A stretch of DNA of 64,000 nt from Clostridiaceae bacterium (GTDB lineage: Bacteria; Bacillota; Clostridia; Lachnospirales; Lachnospiraceae), in assembly GCA_902362865.1 (NCBI GenBank), contig CABIYE010000018.1:1-64000 (forward strand). The letters run 5' to 3'. The notes under the pieces were generated by a model. That model was not told the origin of the DNA. It worked only from the letters and a program-made list of their open reading frames with translations, and did no database searches. The position numbers and the translations under genes were made by a program. Position 1 is the first letter of the stretch. Each line of letters starts with the position of its first letter. Shown one piece after another: positions 45,396 through 55,186 of this stretch.

Positions 45396-47036
45396 ATGAG
45401 CGAGCGTAAAAAATCCATTGTCCGGCTTTTTGCAGCGGCAGTGCTACTGTTTGTAGTCTCCGCATACCGGCAACTCAGTATGCGATACTTACCGGAGGAT
45501 TTTCTGCGTCCATATCTTGTCTGGGCGGTTTATATGTTCCTGCTTTTTAGCTGGCAGCATACAATTACGACGAAAATCACACAGAAAACCATGCGCAACC
45601 ACCTGACTGCCCAAAATATCGTCAGTATCCTGTATTTAACGGTCCGCTTCGTTCAGGATGCTTTCCTCTATGTCAATATTCCATGGATGCGCTTTACCGG
45701 ATACTTTATCAATATCGCGGCTGTCTTCATACCACTGTTCGGGTTTTACAGCGCATTCTATCTCGGCAAGCCGGAGGATTACCAGATCAGCAAAAAGTGG
45801 TATCTGCTCCTAATCCCGGCATATTTTCTGAGCATGCTGGCACTAACCAACGATTTGCATCACTTTTTCTATTACATTGTGCCGGAGGAACCCCAGCCAA
45901 ATTTGTATTTTCATCCATACATCGGCACATATATCATCTATCTGTGGGGATTGTGGATGATCGGGCATCAGGTATATGTGATTTATCAGCGAAATGATAC
46001 GACAAAGTCAGACCCGCTTTACCGAAAGTTGATTCCCTTCTACGAGCCGATCCTACTGTTTCTATTTAGTATTCCTTATGCTGCTACGGCCTACGTGGTG
46101 CGGTTTGAGCTTGTGGAATATTCGGCGGGATTGATTTTCATCATCGTGCTTTGTTGGCAGCTCTATATTTTGACGGGGCTGATTCCCGTCAACACGCAGT
46201 ACGAGGAAGTATTCCGGCGGTCTACGGTGGCAATGCAAATTCTTTCATCGAACGATGAGCGGATTGCAGTATCGGAAAATGCGGCGGAAATCACGCCTGC
46301 TATGCTGGAAGCTCTAAAGCAAAATCAGCATTTTTCTGCTACGGAAGATATTACCATGAACCTGCACCAAATCCCGGGCGGGTATATGGTCTGGCAAACC
46401 GATCTCTCGCAGATCAATCAGGCTTTACGAGAGCTTCAGAGTCTAAATGCAGAATTGGAAGAAAAGAGAGATCTTCTGGCGCAGGAAATCCGCATTCAAT
46501 CGGATGAGACAAGTATTCAGGCACGCAATGATATTTACGACAGTCTGTCCGCGGAGGTGACCGGGCAGCTTGCTTCGCTGACAACGCTTTTATCGAAAGA
46601 ATCCCTTACGGCGGATGACTGGAACCGCATCTGCCTCATCGGCACCTATATCAAACGCTTCTGCAACCTACAGCTCACTTATCAGGAACAGCAGATGATT
46701 CCGATGGGTGATTTAGCAATCAGCTTACAGGATATGGCGAAAGGTATGAAGAATCTTGGGATTCAGACAAGCTTGGATTTTTGCCCCACGTCGAATTTGG
46801 AACCGGAGTTGATTCTCCTCATTATGAAAACTTTGGAAGAGATTTTAGAGAAGGCAGATTTTCGTTTGTCTTCTGTGGTAATCCAAATCAGCGACAAGGT
46901 TTGCTTTGAGATTACCGGTACAGATCGCGAGTTTGTTCCTCGCTTTTTAGAGGGAGGATATCGTCTTCAGACAGTAAAGGTTCCGACAGGCTATCGGCTT
47001 CTGCTCTTGCAGGAGGGAGAGGGGGTGCAGTCATGA
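45396..47036 (+). CDS. Seven-helix membrane protein with degenerate kinase domain
   Basis: A 546-residue protein. About seven to eight membrane helices occupy residues 8-270, resembling the 7TM histidine-kinase sensor domain. A coiled stretch (LRELQSLNAELEEKRDLLAQEI) follows, then a region aligned in position with a dimerisation and kinase domain. Where active relatives carry H-D-x-L-G-H this one has ARNDIYDSLS, and I find no N- or G-box, so it probably cannot phosphorylate. AGGGGGG supports the start. It overlaps the next kinase gene by four bases and likely acts as its membrane sensor. Confidence 0.75.
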   Translation: MSERKKSIVRLFAAAVLLFVVSAYRQLSMRYLPEDFLRPYLVWAVYMFLLFSWQHTITTKITQKTMRNHLTAQNIVSILYLTVRFVQDAFLYVNIPWMRFTGYFINIAAVFIPLFGFYSAFYLGKPEDYQISKKWYLLLIPAYFLSMLALTNDLHHFFYYIVPEEPQPNLYFHPYIGTYIIYLWGLWMIGHQVYVIYQRNDTTKSDPLYRKLIPFYEPILLFLFSIPYAATAYVVRFELVEYSAGLIFIIVLCWQLYILTGLIPVNTQYEEVFRRSTVAMQILSSNDERIAVSENAAEITPAMLEALKQNQHFSATEDITMNLHQIPGGYMVWQTDLSQINQALRELQSLNAELEEKRDLLAQEIRIQSDETSIQARNDIYDSLSAEVTGQLASLTTLLSKESLTADDWNRICLIGTYIKRFCNLQLTYQEQQMIPMGDLAISLQDMAKGMKNLGIQTSLDFCPTSNLEPELILLIMKTLEEILEKADFRLSSVVIQISDKVCFEITGTDREFVPRFLEGGYRLQTVKVPTGYRLLLLQEGEGVQS

Positions 47037-48064
47037 AAAAGAAACCATCGGCGAAAATGATCAAAAAGGCAATCGACTCTTATCCCGGCGGAATCTGTTT
47101 TTCCGCGCTGGATGGCCGGGTCATTCTCGTCAATGAGAAGATGAACAAGCTGGTATTGGAACTGACCGGACACACGATTCTGAACGCAAAGGTAGCGTGG
47201 GATGAACTCGCAAGCTTTTCCAGTAACGGCAAGGCGGAAAAGCTGACCCAATCCTGGCTACCGAAAGAGCCGGACAATGGAAACGGGAACACCCACCAAC
47301 AGTTGTTCTTCTGCTTCTCCGACAGCTCGGTCTGGCATTTTGAACTGAGATTTCTTGATCCCAATACCGTTCAGATTGAGGCGGCGGAAATTACCGGGCT
47401 CTACCGGCTCAGCGAAGAACTGTACGAGAATACCATTCGACTGCAGGAGATGCAAAAGCGGCAGAAAGCCTTGCTGGAAAGCATCGTGGAAGTCAATTTG
47501 AATAAAGAGATTCTTGCCGCGAAAATGCATATCCATGATGAGCTGGGGCATTGTTTGCTGGCCACCACTAAGGCGATTACGGAAGACCGTCTGGCTGAGA
47601 ATGCCGACACACTGCGGAAAAGCTGGAACAGTACCATTCAGGATTTTTCCAATATTTCTACCGTGTGGACGGTTCCCGATTCCTCTCTGCAGTCTGAACT
47701 GATGCAGGTTGCGGAGCTGATTGGCTGTAAGGTTACCTTCCTTGGAGAACAGCCCAAAAGCCGCAAGGCATTGCAATTACTATATGCCGCCGTTCGAGAG
47801 GCACTCACCAATGCGGTACGCCATGCGGATGCTACGGAACTGACGGTAAAAATCGAGCAGGACGAGAAAAGTTATCATATAGAGATATCCGACAACGGCG
47901 GCGTATCTGTTTCAAGTATTACCGAGGGCAATGGCCTCAGCGCATTGCGTCAGCGGCTGGAGCAGGAAGGAGCTACCCTGAAGGTACTCTGCGACAACAG
48001 TGTTTCCCTGCTTGTGGATATTCCCTTTGATTTTGACGAAGCTCAGAAAGGAGGACGAAAATGA
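47033..48064 (+). CDS. Soluble histidine kinase (NarL-system type)
   Basis: A 343-residue protein without membrane helices. N-terminal PAS-like part (SYPGGICFSALDGRVILVNEKM), then the phosphoacceptor motif MHIHDELGHCLLA near residue 165, N-box REALTNAVRHADATEL and G-box DNGGVSVSS...GNGLSALRQRL. This is the HisKA_3 type that pairs with NarL/LuxR regulators, and such a regulator follows with a four-base overlap. With the membrane pseudokinase it forms a three-gene signalling unit. Confidence 0.88.
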   Translation: MKKKPSAKMIKKAIDSYPGGICFSALDGRVILVNEKMNKLVLELTGHTILNAKVAWDELASFSSNGKAEKLTQSWLPKEPDNGNGNTHQQLFFCFSDSSVWHFELRFLDPNTVQIEAAEITGLYRLSEELYENTIRLQEMQKRQKALLESIVEVNLNKEILAAKMHIHDELGHCLLATTKAITEDRLAENADTLRKSWNSTIQDFSNISTVWTVPDSSLQSELMQVAELIGCKVTFLGEQPKSRKALQLLYAAVREALTNAVRHADATELTVKIEQDEKSYHIEISDNGGVSVSSITEGNGLSALRQRLEQEGATLKVLCDNSVSLLVDIPFDFDEAQKGGRK

Positions 48065-48684
48065 TACAGGTTTTAGTAGTAGAAGATTCCAGGATTACCC
48101 AGGACGCCATTGAAAGTCAGATTGCCAAATCAGAAAGATATGTCCTGTACGCCTCCATAGAAAATGCAGCGAATGCAGAAATTGCCTGTCTGCGCGGGTG
48201 TGTCGATTTAATCCTGATGGATGTCTGTACGGCTGATGAAGAATCCGGTCTCAAAGCTGCGTCAAAAATCAAACAGTACAACCCTAAAATTAAAATTATT
48301 ATTATGACCTCCATGCCGGAACATTCCTTTATCCAAAAGGCAAAAGCTTGCGGCTGTAACGGCTTTTGGTACAAGGAATATGGCAGTACCACTTTGCTGG
48401 AGGTTTGTGACCGGGTGATGAATGGCGAATATGTTTACCCCGAGGGCACACCGATGATTCGTATCGGGTACAGCAACAGCACTGAGTTTACCAATCGGGA
48501 ATTTGATATTATCCGGGAGCTTGCACAAGGCAGGAAATACGAAGAAATCGCGGCAGATCTGGATATTACGCAAAATACCGTCAAGTATCACATCAAGAAC
48601 ATTTTACAGAAAACAGGCTACCAGAACACCCTGCAGTTGGTAGCCGAGGTGGTAGAAAAACGGTTGATTTTACCGAAGTATTAA
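48061..48684 (+). CDS. NarL/LuxR-type response regulator
   Basis: A 207-residue protein. The receiver has Asp in VDLILMDVCTADEES and Lys in GFWYKEYGS. The C-terminal LuxR HTH reads TNREFDIIRELAQGRKYEEI with TQNTVKYHIKNILQKTGYQN. It is the last gene of the signalling operon. The final 274 bases recur as a separate fragment 694 bases downstream. Confidence 0.93.
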   Translation: MIQVLVVEDSRITQDAIESQIAKSERYVLYASIENAANAEIACLRGCVDLILMDVCTADEESGLKAASKIKQYNPKIKIIIMTSMPEHSFIQKAKACGCNGFWYKEYGSTTLLEVCDRVMNGEYVYPEGTPMIRIGYSNSTEFTNREFDIIRELAQGRKYEEIAADLDITQNTVKYHIKNILQKTGYQNTLQLVAEVVEKRLILPKY

Positions 48685-48695
48685 GGAGGATAAAA

Positions 48696-49364
48696 ATGGG
48701 AAATTTAACAGAACATTATAATAAATTGAAGTCTGACGAACAGGAACGAAAGAATAGGAATGATTACTACAGAGATGTCATGAATAAAACGCCGTATTTG
48801 ATTGAAATGCACAAACATAATTCAAATAGTGAAGGGTATCTGCTTGACTATGAGAAATCTCTGGCCTTGCAGATCACTTTGGAGCAGCAGCGGTTATTTG
48901 AGGAAGCGATCTCACTAATCAGTGATGACAAGTGGGTAACACCCCCTGTTCCAACGATAGATGACATTGACATAGTAAACATTAACAACTCTTGCAAAAA
49001 AGCTCAGTTCGATTACTGTGCTTCCGGAAAATTTCGCTGGGCAGACGGAAGCATACATCATACTCCTTGTGGCTGCCGTTTTGAAAAGCGTTATGATGTC
49101 AAAAGCGGTTTTATTGGCTCTCTGGGGAACGAGAAGAGACGAAATAAAGCACGAATGGAATGTTTTTCCGAAGTGCAAGAGTATTATCATCTTCTTCAAG
49201 AGGCGGCTTCTGGTTCGCAAGAGTATGTTCGGTTAAGCTTTAACGGCAACCGTGACACCGCGTATTTATATAAAGACGGGTCAATCTTTGCAAGAAACAA
49301 ATATATCATCGAAGAAATGTCTATAGAAGATTTGGAGCAATGGCTTGCTCGAGCATTGCCTTAG
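48696..49364 (+). CDS. Unrecognised 222-residue protein between direct repeats
   Basis: Soluble and charged, with AAGGAGG eight bases before the ATG. The N-terminal half is helical (YNKLKSDEQERKNRNDYYRD...). The middle holds FDYCASGKFRWADGSIHHTPCGCRFEKRYD, with cysteines and histidines that could bind a metal. I recognise no family. Its ribosome site begins right after the response-regulator stop, so it may have joined that transcript when it arrived. Confidence 0.6.
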   Translation: MGNLTEHYNKLKSDEQERKNRNDYYRDVMNKTPYLIEMHKHNSNSEGYLLDYEKSLALQITLEQQRLFEEAISLISDDKWVTPPVPTIDDIDIVNINNSCKKAQFDYCASGKFRWADGSIHHTPCGCRFEKRYDVKSGFIGSLGNEKRRNKARMECFSEVQEYYHLLQEAASGSQEYVRLSFNGNRDTAYLYKDGSIFARNKYIIEEMSIEDLEQWLARALP

Positions 49365-49378
49365 TGGAGGGTCTGCAG

Positions 49379-49652
49379 CCGGGTGATGAACGGCGAATAC
49401 ATTTACCCCGAGGACGCGCCAATGATTCGTATCGGGTACAGCAACAGCACTGAGTTTACCAATCGGGAATTTGATATTATCCGGGAGCTTGCACAAGGCA
49501 GGAAATACGAAGAAATCGCGGCAGATCTGGATATTACGCAAAATACCGTCAAGTATCACATCAAGAACATTTTACAGAAAACAGGCTACCAGAACACCCT
49601 GCAGTTGGTAGCCGAGGTGGTAGAAAAGCGGCTGATTCTGCCAAAATATTAA
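49379..49652 (+). pseudogene. Duplicated DNA-binding tail of the response regulator
   Basis: Encodes only the last 90 or so residues of the LuxR-type regulator, including the complete HTH, without a receiver domain. An open frame starts at a GTG-ATG pair inside the repeat but no good ribosome site precedes it. If it were translated it could act as an unregulated DNA-binding fragment. More likely it is a by-product of the duplication. Confidence 0.7.
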
Positions 49653-49723
49653 TTAAGAATCCACTGGACTTCCTGCCCAATATGCCGTAAGCTATACTTC
49701 TAAAAAGGAAAGGTGGGGTTATT

Positions 49724-50125
49724 ATGGTTTGTACTTATGAAGAATATTTAAAGCAGCCAAAAGCGATTACATTTGAAAAAATGCAAACGATCCATGCGGA
49801 AATGCTCGCCGAGATTGGCGCAGATGTGGAAGCGCTGGAGTTATATGATGAGTTAATGAAGGTTGCAACTCGCTATGCTATAATCCGAGCAAATTGGCTA
49901 CTGCTTAGCCGCGAAGAGAAAAATGAGCAAGACTCCGGCAGAACTTCCTGCCACAACTCCGTGATCACGCATTTTAATATGCTGGCGCGCTATTTAAAAC
50001 AGCAAGGCAAAGCCGCCGCATGGCGTGACGAACTTGGCTATGAAGAGGATAATCCATATAACCGCAAAGCCATCGGAGACTTCGCCTGCTATTTAGCTTT
50101 CGTGAATGGAATAAATGCAAGATAA
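49724..50125 (+). CDS. Unrecognised 133-residue helical protein
   Basis: A soluble, mostly helical protein (FEKMQTIHAEMLAEIGADVE; LELYDELMKVATRYAIIRAN). An AAAGGAAAGGTGGGG region precedes the ATG and a clear terminator follows, so it is a complete expressed gene. Pattern memory suggests it is found in other Firmicutes as a small hypothetical protein. I see no catalytic motif. Confidence 0.6.
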   Translation: MVCTYEEYLKQPKAITFEKMQTIHAEMLAEIGADVEALELYDELMKVATRYAIIRANWLLLSREEKNEQDSGRTSCHNSVITHFNMLARYLKQQGKAAAWRDELGYEEDNPYNRKAIGDFACYLAFVNGINAR

Positions 50126-50132
50126 TTTTTAA

Positions 50133-50160
50133 ACCGCCGAGTTAAACTCGGCGGTATTTT
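50133..50160 (+). terminator. Terminator at the border of the restriction region
   Basis: A perfect 10-bp stem, ACCGCCGAGT with ACTCGGCGGT, around TAA, then ATTTTAC. Just beyond it base composition and codon choice change. Confidence 0.8.
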
Positions 50161-50251
50161 ACTCGCATGGACATTGTCTGCATTTTATTTCATGAATGGC
50201 ATTATTCCCGTAGTGTCGGATTAGCGGAGCTTCTTGTATCGTTACTTTAGC

Positions 50252-52849
50252 TTATTGAATATTCTCTAATCTCGCAATAAATTCCGCTCTTTTTTCTTCG
50301 TTATAGAAAGGCATGCCAATAATTCTTGTATCTTCATTCTCAAAGAAAATATGGGAGTCGCTTTTTTCGGTAATCTCAAGCAAAAAATCCTCTTTCCATT
50401 TATCTCTTTCGAGGAGTTGGCCACCCTTTGGCTCGATAAATATTTGCCACGATACATTTCCAGTTTTCCTGTCATTAGCAAATAGCAAGAAGTCCGGCTC
50501 AAATGCTCGTCCGTCGTCAAATGAATATATCGTAACAGCCTTTTCGTTGCGCAAGAGATAGATGTCGCTCCATTTTTCAGAAAGATTCTCTATCATGCTA
50601 TCTAGTGTTACAACAAGTGATTTTTCTTCGCTAGTTCCGTAATTTTCCTTATATGCGTACCAGTCTTTTTGTGCAAGATTTAACCTGTATTTTGGATTTT
50701 GCGCAATGAATTGAGGTATGCCATATTCCTTATCACTTCCAGCATCTACGGTATGATACTTACGTCTTATTGAATCTTTGAACAGCTGCGATATCGGTTT
50801 AGCAATAAACTGCTCGGTTCCTATATATCGTTCGTCATTCTGGTCAATTTGAGCTTCTATGACTGAAAGAACATATTCAGCTATATATAGCTTTTGTCGA
50901 GAAGTTAGGCTATTCTTGGTATTTTTTGAGCCCGTGACAATTATTTTTACTTTGCCAACCATAGTCATAAACTCTTCAATACTATTTAAAGCGAATATCT
51001 TTTTAGATATCCGGTTGAATCGAAACGCCTTATTCTTTGCGATAGCATGGCGGAGTATATTAGCCGGGATTAATCTACCAAAATCAAATTCAAGATTTAC
51101 TATCTCGTCTGCACTATAATGCTCATTTTGGACTTCATCAAAAACCGACGTTATATGCCCAATGTTTGTAGGAAGAGATATTTCGACAATCTTCGGAAAA
51201 TCAAAACCATATAGAGTAGCCTTGCGAATATCTTTAATAGATGCTTCGGTTCGCGATACGCGCTCATTTATATACACAACGCCATCGGTATAGGTTCGCG
51301 TCTTCTTAAAGGATTCTTTTAATTCTAATGTCCTTTCGACGTAATTCTCATCCATTAATCCAGACGTGACTAATGCTTGTCGAATTTCTTGAATATATTT
51401 TGGATTACTTGCCGAGTGATAATGAAGTTGCTCTATGAGCCGAAGTTCTTCATTTTCGTTGTTGTCGAACTTCCGGACATATTTCTGCTCAGGGTTATCT
51501 ACTACGAATGGATAGTAGCGTGCTCCACGACCAATAAGCTGCGCTTCTCTAATCGTTGTCTTTCCCGGAGCGCCATTCCTTGCATCGCGAGTATCATATA
51601 ACCGAACGATATCAAAAAGATTTAAGACATCCCATCCCTCATTTAGCATATCTACGGCGAAAATTGCACGAATTTCATTGTCCTTATCTTCGAGAGAATT
51701 CAGCCTAATCTGCTTGTCTGAATCAATATTATTGCCATCTATGAGGAGTAGCCGTTCCGACATAAAATCGTTCTTTAATTCCTCAACAATATCAGTCAAT
51801 TCTAGGTTAATCTTTTTAAAAGCGTCTGCCAATATATTTGAAGCACCGGATTTCTGCTCTATTAAGTCATTTACTGACAAAGAAGTTATTAGTTCCCTAA
51901 ACATTCGAAAATTAGCTTTGTTTTCTGCGATGGTTTTCGATTTAAATAAAACAACTGGCTTTAGCCAAATACCATGCCTGAGAGCAACTTTCTTTCGGTA
52001 TTGCGAAATAATAATCGCTTGAAGCATACGGCTCCTAAGATCAGAGTCGACATCGTAGATGAAGACATCCTTGCTGTAGCCATCTTGACGAAAGTTTTTT
52101 AGGTCATATCTGTAGATAATACGGTCGAAATATTTATAGTAAATATTTGGATCTTCTAAATCAATTGTTGCTGTAAATTCAAGGAGGATGGGATCTTTCG
52201 CAATATCCATAATATTAGAAATAGTCGACTCCCAACTACGGTTATCTTCTAAATCATCTTTTGACAGAAGCGTAGAGGAATTATTATGATGCGCTTCATC
52301 GCCGATTAATACAATTTTCTTATTATCGAACTCTTCATATGAAAGCTTATTTTCGCGAGGAATATTCAGATCTGTATGTAATCCTTGAATGGTCGTGAAA
52401 ATAATATTAATTGCATTATTATCTGTCTCAGAAAAATTCTCAACCTCGCAAATCTCAACTTTCTCGCCATCAATTTGAATATTATTCGAAAACAAATATT
52501 TGCTACTTCCGGGATTGGAGAAGTTATCTCGCGTCTTCTCGATGATATTCTTGCTGTTTACAAAGTAGATAAAATTCCGATAGCCTCGCTTATACAGATC
52601 AAGTATAAGGCTCGCCATAATTAAAGTCTTACCAGAACCAGTTGCCATATTAAATAACAACTGAATTGGAACTTTTTTGTTTACCGAATCATTATCTATA
52701 TAGTGCATCCATCTGCCAATGGCTTGTTCTTGGTATGGACGTAATTTATGGGAGAGGTTCTCACGAATATGCTTAGGCGTCGACGGGAAAGATATTCCCG
52801 ATGCCGTCACCATGTTATATTTCTCGTATAGTGGTTTATCTGGAGTCAT
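50252..52849 (-). CDS. Type III restriction enzyme, Res subunit
   Basis: An 865-residue helicase-nuclease. Walker A ATGSGKT at 69-75, DEAH box (GDEAHHNN) at 184-187, the late helicase motif AVDMLNEGWDVLNLFD, and ARYYPF after QLIGRG. The C-terminal PD-(D/E)XK nuclease is seen in FEPDFLLFAN and FIEPKGG (about 783-809). It cuts DNA when paired unmethylated sites are met, using ATP for movement. Starts two bases after the mod gene, so the two are made together. Confidence 0.9.
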   Translation of the reverse strand: MTPDKPLYEKYNMVTASGISFPSTPKHIRENLSHKLRPYQEQAIGRWMHYIDNDSVNKKVPIQLLFNMATGSGKTLIMASLILDLYKRGYRNFIYFVNSKNIIEKTRDNFSNPGSSKYLFSNNIQIDGEKVEICEVENFSETDNNAINIIFTTIQGLHTDLNIPRENKLSYEEFDNKKIVLIGDEAHHNNSSTLLSKDDLEDNRSWESTISNIMDIAKDPILLEFTATIDLEDPNIYYKYFDRIIYRYDLKNFRQDGYSKDVFIYDVDSDLRSRMLQAIIISQYRKKVALRHGIWLKPVVLFKSKTIAENKANFRMFRELITSLSVNDLIEQKSGASNILADAFKKINLELTDIVEELKNDFMSERLLLIDGNNIDSDKQIRLNSLEDKDNEIRAIFAVDMLNEGWDVLNLFDIVRLYDTRDARNGAPGKTTIREAQLIGRGARYYPFVVDNPEQKYVRKFDNNENEELRLIEQLHYHSASNPKYIQEIRQALVTSGLMDENYVERTLELKESFKKTRTYTDGVVYINERVSRTEASIKDIRKATLYGFDFPKIVEISLPTNIGHITSVFDEVQNEHYSADEIVNLEFDFGRLIPANILRHAIAKNKAFRFNRISKKIFALNSIEEFMTMVGKVKIIVTGSKNTKNSLTSRQKLYIAEYVLSVIEAQIDQNDERYIGTEQFIAKPISQLFKDSIRRKYHTVDAGSDKEYGIPQFIAQNPKYRLNLAQKDWYAYKENYGTSEEKSLVVTLDSMIENLSEKWSDIYLLRNEKAVTIYSFDDGRAFEPDFLLFANDRKTGNVSWQIFIEPKGGQLLERDKWKEDFLLEITEKSDSHIFFENEDTRIIGMPFYNEEKRAEFIARLENIQ

Positions 52850-52851
52850 TT

Positions 52852-54585
52852 TTATGCTCCGTAGAATTCTTTGTTATGTTTTTTGTCTGCTTCAGAAATA
52901 TTGTAGGTTTTATCTTCAATCTCGGAATAATTCAAGTAGAGCGTGTTGTTATCTATGAGATCAAGAAGGATATGCTTTTTATCCGCTAATGATAATTTTT
53001 CGAACTCATCCGCATTAACTTTCTTCGGATCTACGCGATAGGATAAGAATGATGAATGAAGAACTTCATCGAGCAACTCCGACATATTGTCTCCGTTGCT
53101 CATTTTTATGCGCTCACGGAATTTATTTGCGTCATTCTTGATATTGCAATAAACGAATGAGCCGCCACCGGTCCAATTAACGGATTTCGATATGCCGCCC
53201 TTATGGCCGCCAATAACGTCCTTAAGGCGCTTTATGGAAATATCTTCAATGTAATGCATCTGTTCAATACCAATGTACTGGCGCCCCATCTTGTGTGCTA
53301 CGGCGGCAGTCGTTCCGGAACCAAGGTGATAATCTAGGACAATATCACCAGGATCGGTAACGGATCCAATAATCCTCTGCAGTAACGCCTCTGGTTTTTG
53401 GCCACCAGAAAATTTCGTCCTTTCCGAAAGGTTTTTAGGATCAAGAGCAATAATGTCCTCCCAGACATCATCAATAATATACCCATTCACTTGATATATC
53501 ACCTCACCTTCATCCGGTTGGCCATACTGCTTTATATATTTCCTTAAGTATGCAGCAAATCTGCTATCTGTGGTAGGATGATTACCATATCTTATTTTAT
53601 TTCCATCCACGATAAATTTACCCCACCTCTTATAATCCACGGTCTCCTCGATGTTGTCTTCGTAAATTAGATTAAACTTTGGTCTATTATGTTTCTTGTA
53701 CCAGAATATGGTGTCGTGTTTTTTGGGAAAATAATCTTTTACTTGGCCGACATATGTTCGATAGCGCCAAATTATCTCATTCATGAGATTATCCTCACCG
53801 AAGATTTCGTCGCAAAGCACGCGTAAATAACCATCTTGATTTTCGTCACAATGAATAAAGATAGAGCCATCGTCTGAAAGTAATTCCTTTGCCACCTGCA
53901 ACCGGTTCTTTATAAATGTAAGCCAAGTTGAACGAGTAAATCTATCGTTATACATAAAGCTATCGTTGTCGGTATTGAACGGCGGATCAATATAGATAAG
54001 CTTAACCTTGCCAGCAAAGCGTTTCTTGAGCGAATGAAGGACAATGAGGTTATTGCCTTCTATAATAAGATTATCGTCTGGTTTTAGCTCATCTAATTCA
54101 TGCTCGCCGTCTTTGTCGTAGCGTTTCCAGTTAGTAAAGACTTTGTCATCGAGAATGGTGGTTATTTGATCCGGAGCGAGAACTTCATTAAAAAAGACTT
54201 CGTCGCGCTTTTGATCCTCTTTAGTCTGACCGCCTTCTAGAACACAATCTTTATACGGCCAGTTTAGTACGACCCGGTTATCGTCGGATATAAAATTATC
54301 ACCGGAAGCCAAGCCGATCTTTGAAGAGAATCGCGTGTATGAGTCCGGCAAGAATTCCTTTTGCGAAATAAACTGAAGAAATACATCTTTCTTGAAAATT
54401 AATCCAGCTTCAGTCTCTGTGAAAAATAATTCCTTAATAATGTTATCGCTTAACAATAAGCTAAACAATCCGGCGTCATATTTTCTTGCCAGTTCGGCAA
54501 GCATATTTTTATTCAACTTCTCATCAATTACAAATTCGCTATTGCTTTTTAATAGCTCAGCTAATCTATCATAGTATTTTTGCAT
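52852..54585 (-). CDS. Type III DNA methyltransferase, Mod subunit
   Basis: A 577-residue N6-adenine methylase of the beta class. Catalytic motif IDPPFN at 199-204 comes before the AdoMet motif LDYHLGSGTT at 417-426. The target-recognition region lies between them (about 270-400). It reads and methylates the site for the Res subunit. GGAG five bases before the ATG supports the start. It is the first gene of the pair. Confidence 0.92.
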   Translation of the reverse strand: MQKYYDRLAELLKSNSEFVIDEKLNKNMLAELARKYDAGLFSLLLSDNIIKELFFTETEAGLIFKKDVFLQFISQKEFLPDSYTRFSSKIGLASGDNFISDDNRVVLNWPYKDCVLEGGQTKEDQKRDEVFFNEVLAPDQITTILDDKVFTNWKRYDKDGEHELDELKPDDNLIIEGNNLIVLHSLKKRFAGKVKLIYIDPPFNTDNDSFMYNDRFTRSTWLTFIKNRLQVAKELLSDDGSIFIHCDENQDGYLRVLCDEIFGEDNLMNEIIWRYRTYVGQVKDYFPKKHDTIFWYKKHNRPKFNLIYEDNIEETVDYKRWGKFIVDGNKIRYGNHPTTDSRFAAYLRKYIKQYGQPDEGEVIYQVNGYIIDDVWEDIIALDPKNLSERTKFSGGQKPEALLQRIIGSVTDPGDIVLDYHLGSGTTAAVAHKMGRQYIGIEQMHYIEDISIKRLKDVIGGHKGGISKSVNWTGGGSFVYCNIKNDANKFRERIKMSNGDNMSELLDEVLHSSFLSYRVDPKKVNADEFEKLSLADKKHILLDLIDNNTLYLNYSEIEDKTYNISEADKKHNKEFYGA

Positions 54586-54732
54586 TTTTGCTCCATATTA
54601 CTCTATTTATAGATTAGCATATCTTTGAAAAATAATACTGGACGCCTAATCGAAATGTGAAGTAAGCTAATTCTAGAGAGAAGTTATTTCCTGGAGAGGT
54701 GCGAGTATTATGAAGGATTTAAATGATAAGAG

Positions 54733-54977
54733 CTATTCGTATCCCTTGAATGGCAGTTCTCCAGAATTATGCTTTTGATATTCAATTACTGCTTGCGCAA
54801 ATCTATCTATATCATTTCTGCGCTGAGTATTTCTTTGGCTGCGCTGCAGAGCCGGTAATGCAATGAAGACCATCAAAAAGATAAGCCCACCGATAGCCAG
54901 AACTAGAACAACTTCGATGATAGTAAAGCCTTTTTAGCTTCGTTATCCTTTAGTTTCCCCCTAAGAAATTTTGACAT
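54733..54977 (-). pseudogene. Frameshifted, truncated type IV pilin
   Basis: From an ATG with GGAG eight bases upstream, the frame reads MSKFLRGKLKDNEAKK and then goes out of phase at AAAAA. Restoring one A gives KGFTIIEVVLVLAIGG, the classic prepilin cleavage site and hydrophobic helix, followed by IALPALQRSQRNTQRRNDID. A stop follows about 30 residues later, so only about 81 residues remain of a normal pilin. The PALQRSQR-x-TQRR motif is one I associate with Saccharibacteria/Patescibacteria pilins, not with Lachnospiraceae. The lost A in a homopolymer could also be a sequencing error. Confidence 0.75.
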
Positions 54978-55186
54978 GTTTTTCTCCAGTGTTTTATTGT
55001 TCTTATGCTATTTTAGTGTACTATACTCAGACTGTTGTAGGTTGGTTCTATTGCAGAAAATGCAAAGCATTTGGAGATTATTGTATTTCGTTTTTCTTCC
55101 TTTAACCAAGAAAGATAAATTAAAAGGATGTAATTTCGCTACCTCTGCCGAGTTCTTGGTTTTGTGCATATTGCATTAAAATACTA

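Larger units (their letters stand above)
48411..49652 (+). repeat. 274-bp direct repeat bracketing one gene
   Basis: Bases 48411-48684 (the end of the response-regulator gene) and 49379-49652 are near-identical direct repeats of equal length, beginning at CCGGGTGATGAA in both. Most differences are silent or conservative. Between them lies one complete 222-residue gene. The structure suggests insertion by recombination within the regulator gene with target duplication, or a tandem duplication followed by replacement of the middle. Confidence 0.85.

Noticed and set aside
50252..54585. BREX or DISARM defence system
   Set aside because: Only a methylase and a helicase-nuclease are present, in the mod-res order of type III restriction systems; no PglZ, BrxC, DrmA or DrmB-like genes.
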